From Pseudomonadota bacterium (GTDB lineage Bacteria; Pseudomonadota; Alphaproteobacteria; Acetobacterales; Acetobacteraceae): a stretch of DNA of 5,514 nucleotides. Every line of letters starts with the position of its first letter. Position 1 is the first letter of the stretch. The notes under the pieces are model-generated. The model saw only the letters and a list, made by a program, of their open reading frames with translations. It ran no database searches and was not told where the DNA came from. The stretch is taken from contig JAJZVS010000265.1 of assembly GCA_021845555.1 (NCBI GenBank), forward strand, positions 1-5,514. The letters run 5' to 3'. A program made the position numbers and the translations under genes. Positions 1-4,859 of this stretch are shown piece after piece.

Positions 1-33
1 AAGCTCCGCCAGACGCGCCCAGATCGATGCCAT
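1..33 (-). CDS. Start of a divergent gene, product unknown (partial)
   Basis: An ATG at 33-31 on the minus strand opens a frame of 11 codons (MASIWARLAEL) that runs off the left edge without a stop. The start is supported by a textbook Shine-Dalgarno, AGGAGG at 45-40, six bases upstream. This is the best ribosome binding site in the window. Eleven residues are too few to recognise a family, so no function is given. The gene points away from hisS, so 34-230 is a divergent intergenic region. The SD is paired inside a hairpin (35-66). A chance ATG behind a purine-rich patch cannot be excluded. Confidence 0.5.
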   Translation of the reverse strand, partial: MASIWARLAEL

Positions 34-34
34 C

Positions 35-66
35 CTTGTCCTCCTCTCTCGCGGAGGAAGGACAAG
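35..66 (-). promoter_or_regulatory. Hairpin sequestering the SD of the divergent gene
   Basis: On the minus-strand RNA, CUUGUCCU (66-59) pairs with AGGACAAG (42-35). After one bulged U (58), CCUC (57-54) pairs with GAGG (46-43), leaving a 7-nt loop. That is 12 base pairs containing the whole AGGAGG Shine-Dalgarno (45-40) of the gene starting at 33. Such a fold would be expected to restrict ribosome access unless melted or bound. The pairing is read directly from the sequence; the regulatory role is inference. There is no T tract on either side, so an intrinsic terminator is unlikely. Confidence 0.45.
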
Positions 67-153
67 AATCCATCAGACCCGGGCCGGTCCAGAGAGGGGG
101 ACTTTCCTTGTGCGATTCGCCTGCGCACCCCGGCCCCCCGCGCGACACCAAGT

Positions 154-260
154 CCCCGCCGCCTTGCCCGGCGCAAACGAACCCGGCAAACACCATATCC
201 GCCCCCCAACCCCAAGGCTCCCCCGGTCCCGTGTCCCCCCTGCAGCCCATCCGCGGCACC
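154..260 (+). repeat. Left direct repeat: copy of hisS leader and first codons
   Basis: These 107 bp match 1337-1442 with three differences: G201 versus A1384, one extra C in the C run at 202-207, and G242 versus C1424. The last difference is synonymous (CTG/CTC, Leu). The repeat includes the C-rich hisS leader, the GTG start and codons for SPLQPIRGT. After 260 the two copies diverge. A weak resemblance (GCGGACC at 263 versus GCCGACC at 1443) may mean the original duplication ran slightly further. The pair brackets the toxin-antitoxin operon in direct orientation. Confidence 0.93.
231..260 (+). pseudogene. hisS: Truncated 5' fragment of hisS (10 codons)
   Basis: GTG at 231 starts the same ten residues as the intact HisRS at 1413 (M/V-SPLQPIRGT). 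The reading frame then enters unrelated sequence encoding LRTAAHGRRSG instead of the HisRS continuation ADLIGEDSRR. This is therefore a broken copy left on the far side of the toxin-antitoxin cassette. If the upstream context is ancestral, this is the original start position of hisS. No function as a peptide is suggested. Confidence 0.65.
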
Positions 261-273
261 TTGCGGACCGCGG
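251..273 (-). terminator. Weak inverted repeat after the antidote gene
   Basis: CCGCGG at 251-256 and CCGCGG at 268-273 form a 6-bp GC-only stem with an 11-nt loop, 15 bp beyond the stop of the antidote gene. It could end or stabilise the toxin-antitoxin transcript, but no T tract follows. One arm lies within the left hisS repeat and the other in the unique insert, so the structure spans the junction. It may be coincidental in such GC-rich DNA. Confidence 0.25.
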
Positions 274-287
274 CTCACGGACGGCGA

Positions 288-575
288 TCAGGCAGGGACC
301 TTGGCCGTCAGTTCGATCCCCAGCGCCTTCATCACCGCCATCGTGGTCTTCAGCGTCGGATTGCCGTGTTCGCTGAGTGACCGGTAGAGCTGCTCGCGTG
401 AAAGTCCGGTCTGTTCGGCGATCCGCGCCATCCCTTTCGCGCGCGCCACGACGCCAAGGGCATGGCCGATATATCCCGGGTCCTCGGTTGCGAACGCCTC
501 CGCCATGAAGGTCGCAATGGCCGCAGCGGAAGCCAGGTCTTCGGCCGGATCGTATGTCGTGAGCTTTGCTGGCAT
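288..575 (-). CDS. Orphan addiction-module antidote protein (HI1420-like)
   Basis: This 95-residue protein resembles the putative addiction module antidote family (HI1420 type). It has the typical opening LTTYDPAEDL (residues 5-14), an acidic/alanine-rich helix, then a helix-turn-helix at about 48-73 (MARIAEQTGLSREQLYRSLS...GNP) and the closing ALGIEL. Family members usually neutralise a RelE/ParE-like HI1419 toxin encoded immediately upstream and repress their own operon. Here the upstream gene is instead the TumA-like regulator, 63 bp away, and no RelE-like frame is present. I chose the ATG at 575 because AAGGGG (590-585) lies nine bases before it. An in-frame ATG at 593 would add MKGRND but has no comparable ribosome site. 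It probably shares the TumE/TumA transcript. Its role may be residual antitoxin, co-regulator or protection against a toxin encoded elsewhere; this is unproven. Confidence 0.88.
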   Translation of the reverse strand: MPAKLTTYDPAEDLASAAAIATFMAEAFATEDPGYIGHALGVVARAKGMARIAEQTGLSREQLYRSLSEHGNPTLKTTMAVMKALGIELTAKVPA

Positions 576-610
576 GTCATTTCGCCCCTTCATCGCGCAG
601 CCGTTTCGCC

Positions 611-628
611 AGCGGGTCCCCGCCCGCT
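611..628. repeat. Short inverted repeat between TumA-like and antidote genes
   Basis: AGCGGG (611-616) and CCCGCT (623-628) form a perfect 6-bp stem with a 6-nt loop in the 63-bp gap between the TumA-like stop and the antidote start. No T run follows, so termination is doubtful. It could be an RNA processing or stability element that changes the output of the last gene relative to the first two. Confidence 0.35.
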
Positions 629-638
629 CAGACCGATC

Positions 639-995
639 TCATGCCGCCTGCCTGGTGTCGAACGTGAAATCGAACCGGATCACAGCATACGGAAGGATCA
701 TCCTGCCGTCCTCGGTCCGGTCGATCACGCCGGACAGATGCAGCGCTCGCACGTCGGTGTGCACCGGGTGAACGTCGCGGCCCACCCGCCGCGCGATCTC
801 GCGGATCGACAACGGTCCCTGCCCCGCCATCGCCTGCAGGATGGCCCGGCGCTTCGCCGTGAGCAGGCGCCAGGCCGCGTCCAGGCTTTCGAAGTCGAGC
901 CGCGCCGCGGCCTCCGGCTCGCCGGTGCGCCAGGCGCGCGCGATCGCCGCCCGCCGCTCCGGCAAGGGTTGGTTACCGATGATGATTGTGTCCAT
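639..995 (-). CDS. TumA-like winged-helix antitoxin/regulator (HVO_A0114 family)
   Basis: This 118-residue protein resembles the HVO_A0114/COG4190 predicted DNA-binding family, the usual partner of TumE (DUF6516) toxins. A winged helix-turn-helix spans about residues 46-100: TAKRRAILQAMAG, SIREIARRVGRDVHPVHTDV as the recognition region, then LHLSGVIDRTEDGRMI as the wing. The family-like tail LPYAVIRFDF follows. It probably neutralises the TumE-like toxin and represses the operon through the palindrome at 1287-1304. The ATG at 995 was chosen because GGGGAG (1009-1004) lies eight bases upstream; a start at 1019 would add eight residues. Its first 23 bp overlap the 3' end of the toxin gene, indicating translational coupling. 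Family assignment is from remembered sequence patterns; function is inferred from family and operon. Confidence 0.85.
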   Translation of the reverse strand: MDTIIIGNQPLPERRAAIARAWRTGEPEAAARLDFESLDAAWRLLTAKRRAILQAMAGQGPLSIREIARRVGRDVHPVHTDVRALHLSGVIDRTEDGRMILPYAVIRFDFTFDTRQAA

Positions 996-1272
996 CAAGC
1001 CATCTCCCCGTCTCCGCATCGAAATCCTCCAGCAGGGCTTCGATGGTGGTGAAGCGATACGGCGCCTCCACCGTGCCGCGATGGCGGTGATCGCCCTTGC
1101 CGGCTTCGTTGTCGTAGCGCAGCACGCATAGTCCCAGATCGACCAGGGCCAGTCGATACTTGTAACGGTGCTCGCTGCCGGGCAGCCGGCGCGGAAGGCG
1201 CCAGATGACGATCTCGGTGAACGTCCCGGGCCGCAGCCGCTCGCGCCGACGGACCAGCAGCGTCGCTGTCAT
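973..1272 (-). CDS. TumE-like (DUF6516) toxin
   Basis: This 99-residue protein has the hallmark pattern of the TumE/DUF6516 toxin family: an N-terminal strand pair (ATLLVRRRERL, TEIVIWRLP), then RYKYRL (36-41) and the highly characteristic YDNEAGKGDHRH (53-64), followed by PYRFTTIEALLEDF (71-84). The conserved Asp, Glu, Lys and His residues in 53-64 are candidates for an active site, but I know of no settled mechanism. The ATG at 1272 was chosen over the longer frame from 1359, because that extension crosses the promoter and operator and enters the hisS repeat. AGGGA (1281-1277) lies four bases before it but overlaps the predicted -10, so the message may be leaderless. The toxin is first in the operon, with its antitoxin overlapping its 3' end. 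Confidence 0.87.
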   Translation of the reverse strand: MTATLLVRRRERLRPGTFTEIVIWRLPRRLPGSEHRYKYRLALVDLGLCVLRYDNEAGKGDHRHRGTVEAPYRFTTIEALLEDFDAETGRWLDGHNHHR

Positions 1273-1279
1273 GTTGTCC

Positions 1280-1308
1280 CTAATAGCAACAGGCATGCCT
1301 GTTGTCAA
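1280..1308 (-). promoter_or_regulatory. Promoter of the toxin-antitoxin operon
   Basis: On the minus strand, a perfect TTGACA (1308-1303) is followed by a 17-bp spacer and TATTAG (1285-1280), preceded by TG at 1288-1287 (extended -10). This is the clearest sigma-70-type promoter in the window. Transcription would start about 6-8 nt past the -10, at or next to the ATG (1272), which predicts a leaderless or nearly leaderless toxin mRNA. Confidence 0.8.
1287..1304. promoter_or_regulatory. Palindromic operator in the promoter spacer
   Basis: CAACAGGCATGCCTGTTG is a perfect 18-bp palindrome. It fills the spacer between -35 and -10 and overlaps the last two bases of the -35, so a bound dimer would block RNA polymerase. 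The likely ligand is the TumA-like winged-helix protein or the antidote HTH protein; both are encoded in the operon. A TGTTGTC heptamer occurs at its right edge (1300-1306) and again at the start codon (1272-1278), possibly an extra half-site. Confidence 0.75.
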
Positions 1309-1336
1309 GCGGAGCAACAGCTTGGTCCACGGCGCC

Positions 1337-1442
1337 CCCCGCCGCCTTGCCCGGCGCAAACGAACCCGGCAAACACCATATCCACCCCCAACCCCAAGGC
1401 TCCCCCGGTCCCGTGTCCCCCCTCCAGCCCATCCGCGGCACC
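1337..1442 (+). repeat. Right direct repeat: functional hisS leader and first codons
   Basis: This copy matches 154-260 and runs uninterrupted into intact hisS. Its first 76 bp are the leader now attached to hisS: C-rich, with one AT-richer patch (AAACACCATAT, 1371-1381) and two GCAAAC motifs 14 bp apart. I see no convincing -35/-10 pair; TTGCCC at 1347 and CATATC at 1377 are too far apart. The close conservation of both copies suggests a recent duplication. Confidence 0.93.
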
Positions 1443-2645
1443 GCCGACCTCATCGGCGAGGACTCCCGCCGCCACCGCCACGTCATCGACACCGCCCGCG
1501 CGGTCGCCGCCACCTATGGCTGCGACGAGTGGTCCACGCCGATCTTCGAGGCCACCGCCGTGTTCGCCCGCACCCTGGGCGAGACCTCCGACGTCGTGAC
1601 CAAGGAGATGTACAGTTTCCAGGACCGCGGCGGCGAAAGCCTGACCCTGCGCCCGGAGGGCACCGCCGGCGTCTGCCGCGCGCTCGTCAGCAACGGCCTC
1701 ACCCAGACCCTGCCGCAGAAAATCTTCTACGCCGGCCCGATGTTCCGCTACGAACGGCCGCAGAAGGGCCGCTACCGGCAGTTCCACCAGATCGGCCTGG
1801 AGCTGATCGGCCCGTCCGAGCCGCTGGCGGATGCCGAGGCGATCGCCTGCGGCTGGGACATCCTGCGCGCGCTCGGCATCGCCGGGGACACCGTGCTCGA
1901 ACTCAACACGCTGGGCGACCACGAGAGCCGCACCGAATACCGCGCCGCGCTGGTGGACTATTTCACCGCCCGGCGCGCCGCCCTGTCCGAGGACAGCCAG
2001 ACCCGGCTGGAGCGCAACCCGCTGCGCATCCTCGACAGCAAGGACCCGGGCGACCGCAGGCTGATCGCCGAGGCGCCCACCATCGGCACCTACCTGACGG
2101 AGGCGGCGCGGGGCTTCTACGAGGGGGTGAAGCGCGCGCTCGACCGCTTCGGCGTGCCGTACCGGGAAAACCCGCTGATCGTGCGCGGCCTCGACTACTA
2201 CAGCCACACCGCGTTCGAGTTCGTGACCGACCGGCTCGGCGCGCAGGGCACCGTGCTGGCCGGCGGGCGCTACGACGGGCTGGTGGCCGAAATGGGCGGC
2301 CCGCCCACCCCGGCGATCGGCTGGGCCGCCGGAATCGAGCGGCTGGCGATGCTGCTGGACACCGCGCCCCCCGCCCCGGCCCCGGTCGCGGTGATCCCGA
2401 TCGGCGCGGCCGAGGACGCCGCGCTCGATGTCTTGCAGGCGCTGCGCCGCGCCGGCATCCGCGCCGAGATGGCCTATCGCGGCAACCTCCGCCGGCGGAT
2501 GGAGCGGGCCAACAAGATCGGCGCCCGCGCCGCGGTGCTGCTGGGCGAGGACGATCTGGCCGCCGGCGTCGCCCAGGTGAAGGACCTCGCCAGCGGCGCG
2601 CAGGCGGCGGTCCCGCTGGCGGAGTTGCCCGCCAGGCTGCGATGA
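1413..2645 (+). CDS. hisS: Histidyl-tRNA synthetase
   Basis: HisRS charges tRNA-His with histidine using ATP; it is a cytosolic class II homodimer. The 410-residue length is normal. The N-terminal LQPIRGTADLIGED is typical of the family. Motif 2 is visible as TLRPEGTAG (78-86) with RYERPQKGRYRQFHQIG (112-128). The histidine-specific signature is LIVRGLDYYSHTAFEF (255-270), followed by GGRYDGL (284-290) and motif 3 AIGWAAGIERL (301-311). An anticodon-binding domain follows from about 323. The GTG at 1413 is chosen because it begins the conserved N-terminus and lies in the duplicated leader; the in-frame ATG at 1302 is within the toxin-antitoxin promoter. The ribosome site is weak (AAGG, 13 bases upstream). 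The E. coli-like motif 2 loop suggests normal G-1 recognition, unlike the derived HisRS of some other alphaproteobacteria. The stop overlaps prfA by ATGA. Confidence 0.97.
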   Translation: MSPLQPIRGTADLIGEDSRRHRHVIDTARAVAATYGCDEWSTPIFEATAVFARTLGETSDVVTKEMYSFQDRGGESLTLRPEGTAGVCRALVSNGLTQTLPQKIFYAGPMFRYERPQKGRYRQFHQIGLELIGPSEPLADAEAIACGWDILRALGIAGDTVLELNTLGDHESRTEYRAALVDYFTARRAALSEDSQTRLERNPLRILDSKDPGDRRLIAEAPTIGTYLTEAARGFYEGVKRALDRFGVPYRENPLIVRGLDYYSHTAFEFVTDRLGAQGTVLAGGRYDGLVAEMGGPPTPAIGWAAGIERLAMLLDTAPPAPAPVAVIPIGAAEDAALDVLQALRRAGIRAEMAYRGNLRRRMERANKIGARAAVLLGEDDLAAGVAQVKDLASGAQAAVPLAELPARLR

Positions 2646-3697
2646 GCCTCGACGCCCAACTCGACCGGATCGCCGCCCGCGCGGAGGAGCTGCGGGCCAT
2701 GCTCGCCGGCGGCATCGCCGGGGAAGCCTATGTGCGCGCCTCGCGCGAACTGGCCGAGATCGAACCGCTGGAGACGCGCATCGGCGAGCTGCGCGCCGCC
2801 GAACAGGCCCGCGCCGAGGCCGAAGCGCTGCGCGCGGACCCCGAGATGCGCGAACTGGCCGAGGGCGAGATCGCCGCGCTGGACGCGCAGCTGCCGGCGC
2901 TGGAGCACGAGATCCGCCTCGCCCTGCTGCCGCGCGACGAGGCGGACGAACGCAGCGCCATCCTGGAAATCCGCCCCGCCGCCGGCGGCGACGAAGCGGG
3001 GCTGTTCGCGGCCGAGTTGTTCGGCATGTACCAGAAATACGCCGCCCTGAAGGGCTGGCGGTTCGAGCTGCTGGAATACGCCGACACCGAACTCGGCGGC
3101 ATCAAGGAAGGCATCGCCGAGATCACCGGACGCAACGTGTTCGCCCGGCTGAAATACGAATCCGGCGTGCACCGCGTGCAGCGGGTGCCGGCGACCGAAA
3201 GCCAGGGCCGGATCCACACCTCCACCGTGACCGTCGCGGTGCTGCCGGAAGCGGAGGAGGTGGACGTGCAGATCGACGAGGGCGACCTCAGGATCGACGT
3301 CTATCGCGCGTCGGGCGCCGGCGGCCAGCACGTGAACAAGACCGAAAGCGCGGTGCGGATCACCCATCTGCCCACCGGCATCGCGGTGGCGATGCAGGAG
3401 GAGAAGAGCCAGCACAAGAACCGCGCCAAGGCGATGAAGATCCTGCGCGCGCGCCTGTACGAGCAGCAGCGCGCCGCGCTGCATGCCACCCGCGCCGCCG
3501 ACCGGCGCGCCCAGGTGGGCACCGGCGACCGCTCCGAGCGGATCCGCACCTATAATTTCCCGCAGGGGCGCGTTTCCGACCACCGGATCAACCTGACGCT
3601 GTATAAGATCGACCGGGTGATGGCAGGCGAACTCGACGAGTTCATCGACGCGCTGACCGCCGAGGACCAGGCGGCACGGCTGGCCGCGGCGAGATGA
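2642..3697 (+). CDS. prfA: Peptide chain release factor 1
   Basis: RF1 recognises UAA and UAG in the ribosomal A site and triggers release of the finished protein. The 351-residue length is near the usual size. An N-terminal coiled-coil-like domain (about 1-100) is followed by EIRPAAGGDEAG (109-120). The stop-codon specificity tripeptide is PAT at 183-185, which marks RF1 rather than RF2. The catalytic GGQ at 227-229 lies within SGAGGQHVNKTESAVR. The C-terminal RIRTYNFPQGRVSDHRI is also family-typical. The ATG overlaps the hisS stop as ATGA (2642-2645), so translation is probably coupled, and its own stop overlaps prmC in the same way. Gln229 is the residue that the product of the next gene is expected to methylate. 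Confidence 0.98.
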   Translation: MSLDAQLDRIAARAEELRAMLAGGIAGEAYVRASRELAEIEPLETRIGELRAAEQARAEAEALRADPEMRELAEGEIAALDAQLPALEHEIRLALLPRDEADERSAILEIRPAAGGDEAGLFAAELFGMYQKYAALKGWRFELLEYADTELGGIKEGIAEITGRNVFARLKYESGVHRVQRVPATESQGRIHTSTVTVAVLPEAEEVDVQIDEGDLRIDVYRASGAGGQHVNKTESAVRITHLPTGIAVAMQEEKSQHKNRAKAMKILRARLYEQQRAALHATRAADRRAQVGTGDRSERIRTYNFPQGRVSDHRINLTLYKIDRVMAGELDEFIDALTAEDQAARLAAAR

Positions 3698-4566
3698 GCG
3701 GCCCGGTCACGCGCCGCGACGCCCTCGCTGACGCCGCCGGCAGGCTGGGCACGGCCGGGGTGGAAGCGGCGCGGCTGGAGGCGCGGCTGCTGCTCGCCCA
3801 CGCGCTCGGCCTGGCGCAGGAGGCGCTGCTGCTCGACCCCGACGCGCCGCTGCCGCCGGAGGCGGCGGAGCGGTTCGCGGCGCTGCTGGCCCGCCGCGAG
3901 GCGCGCGAGCCGCTGGCGCTGATCCTCGGCCGGCGCGAGTTCTGGAGCCTCGATTTCGCCGTCTCCCCGGCCACGCTGATCCCGCGCCCGGAGTCGGAGA
4001 CCTTGATCGAGGCGGCGCTGGCCGCGTTTGCCGGGCGGGAAACGCCGCGGCGCATCCTCGACCTCGGCACCGGCACCGGCTGCCTGCTGCTGGCCGCGCT
4101 GGCCGAGTTTCCGGCCGCGTTCGGGGTCGGGATCGACCGCTCCGCCGCCGCCGCCACCCTGGCGCGGCGCAACGCTGCCATGCTGGGGCTGACGGGGCGC
4201 GCCGCCTTCGTCTGCGGCGACTGGGCCGCCGCGTTGGCCCCGCCGGCCGACCGCCGGTTCGACCTGGTGCTGTGCAACCCGCCCTATATCGCCGCCGCCG
4301 AGATTCCCCGGTTGATGCCCGAAGTGTCGCGGCATGAGCCGAAAACCGCGCTGGACGGCGGGCCGGACGGTCTGGACGCCTATCGAAGGCTGATCCCCGA
4401 CCTGCCGCGCCTGCTGGCGCCGGGGGGGCTGGCGGTGCTGGAACTCGGTCAGGGCCAGGCGAGCTCGGTGGGGCGGCTGGCGACCGCCGCCGGCCTGGCC
4501 GGCGCCGCGCGGGCCGATCTCGCCGGCACCCCGCGCGCGCTGGTGCTGCGGCCGGCGGCGCCCTGA
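3694..4566 (+). CDS. prmC: Release factor glutamine N5-methyltransferase
   Basis: PrmC (HemK) transfers a methyl group from S-adenosylmethionine to the GGQ glutamine of release factors, raising termination efficiency. The 290-residue protein has an N-terminal helical release-factor-binding domain (1-90) and the conserved linker LIPRPESE (95-102). SAM-binding motif I is ILDLGTGTGC (121-130), and the catalytic CNPPYI (194-199) contacts the target glutamine. The C-terminal LAPGGLAVLELGQGQ is family-typical. The start ATG overlaps the prfA stop (ATGA, 3694-3697), placing the enzyme directly after its substrate gene. Longer starts are excluded by prfA. The stop codon is followed at once by an A tract that may belong to the next promoter. 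Confidence 0.97.
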   Translation: MSGPVTRRDALADAAGRLGTAGVEAARLEARLLLAHALGLAQEALLLDPDAPLPPEAAERFAALLARREAREPLALILGRREFWSLDFAVSPATLIPRPESETLIEAALAAFAGRETPRRILDLGTGTGCLLLAALAEFPAAFGVGIDRSAAAATLARRNAAMLGLTGRAAFVCGDWAAALAPPADRRFDLVLCNPPYIAAAEIPRLMPEVSRHEPKTALDGGPDGLDAYRRLIPDLPRLLAPGGLAVLELGQGQASSVGRLATAAGLAGAARADLAGTPRALVLRPAAP

Positions 4567-4605
4567 AAAAAACCGTTTGGCAGACGCGGGGTGGCGGACT
4601 ACCTT
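4567..4605 (+). promoter_or_regulatory. Candidate promoter for the DUF4167 gene
   Basis: An A tract (4566-4572) directly after the prmC stop is followed by TTGGCA (4577-4582), a 17-bp spacer and TACCTT (4600-4605). The -35 matches TTGACA at five positions; the -10 is poor (three of six). The A tract is close to where an UP element would sit. If correct, the transcript carries a leader of about 245 nt before the DUF4167 start. This is a visual match only. Confidence 0.4.
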
Positions 4606-4859
4606 GAGCAACGTGGTTGGGATCGCCCGTAAGCGGTCGGTCCCGGCGCGGTGGTCAGGGTCGCTTGTCGCCCCGGTTGCGCCCCGGACAGGGTTCGGGA
4701 CGCGTGGGCGGTTTCCTTCGGACCCGGCACCGGCACGCTCCACACGTCGATGGTATCGAGACCGGCCGCGATCGCACGCCCCAGGGCGCCGGGGGACTCT
4801 CCCCGCGGCCCGCAGCATGCCCGAGGCCGGCGGCAACAGGAAAGCGCGACGGCAGCAGA
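4606..4859 (+). other. Long non-coding leader before the DUF4167 gene
   Basis: The gap between prmC and DUF4167 totals 293 bp. A frame in phase with DUF4167 is open from 4617, but it encodes an Arg/Gly/Pro-rich string without domain character, so I treat the gap as untranslated. Small stems are visible: TCGAT/ATCGA (4747-4759, 3-nt loop) and GGGGA/TCCCC (4792-4804, 3-nt loop). No tRNA, SRP RNA, RNase P RNA or riboswitch signature is recognisable. It may be a regulatory leader or hold a small RNA. Confidence 0.35.

Larger units (their letters stand above)
261..1336. other. Toxin-antitoxin islet inserted at the 5' end of hisS
   Basis: This 1076-bp unique segment lies between the two direct copies of the hisS 5' end. 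It carries three small minus-strand genes with their own promoter. It looks less GC-rich than its surroundings: sampled 60-bp lines give about 58% (541-600) and about 53% (1261-1320), against about 78% in prfA (2761-2820). No transposase, integrase or clear terminal inverted repeats are present. The flanking repeat of about 107 bp is far longer than a transposon target duplication. It fits single-crossover integration of a circle carrying homologous hisS DNA, integrase action at a long att core supplied in trans, or a tandem duplication later filled in. The acquisition is inference; the repeat geometry is directly visible. Confidence 0.55.

Noticed and set aside
27..380. Plus-strand open frame of 117 codons over the left intergenic region
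   Set aside because: It crosses the hairpin, the hisS fragment and the 3' end of the antidote gene, is Pro/Arg/Ser-rich without domain character, and reflects GC-rich DNA lacking stops.
261..1336. Insertion sequence or transposon with terminal inverted repeats
   Set aside because: No transposase is present. Comparing the insert ends gave only a shared GGACC-like pentamer, and the flanking duplication is over 100 bp.
1273..1359. Longer start for the TumE-like toxin at 1359
   Set aside because: The extra 29 residues would be encoded by the promoter, operator and hisS repeat. ATG 1272 begins the recognisable family sequence.
1302..1412. In-frame N-terminal extension of hisS from ATG 1302
   Set aside because: The extension lies over the TA promoter edge and the C-rich leader and encodes non-conserved sequence. 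Conserved HisRS residues begin right after the GTG at 1413, which is also the start in the duplicated copy.
1205..2641. Long open frame running through hisS into prfA
   Set aside because: Upstream of 2642 it is an Arg/Pro-rich shadow of hisS in another frame. RF1 homology begins at the ATG at 2642.
4620..4705. tRNA-like look: GGTGGTCAGG and GGGTTCGGGA resembling D-arm and T-loop
   Set aside because: The flanking bases do not pair into T-arm, anticodon or acceptor stems.
4715..4745. Minus-strand GGTCCGAAGGAA resembling the SRP RNA apical motif
   Set aside because: The GGAAG asymmetric loop partner and flanking complementary helix are missing.
3550..4836. Long minus-strand open frame opposite prmC and prfA
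   Set aside because: It is antisense to well-supported genes, rich in Arg/Gly/Gln, and shows no recognisable domain. It is typical GC-rich shadow coding.
4617..4859. N-terminal extension of the DUF4167 protein
   Set aside because: The 81 added residues are an Arg/Gly/Pro-rich shadow-like string, while the family typically starts at the MNMKRMRGR sequence.
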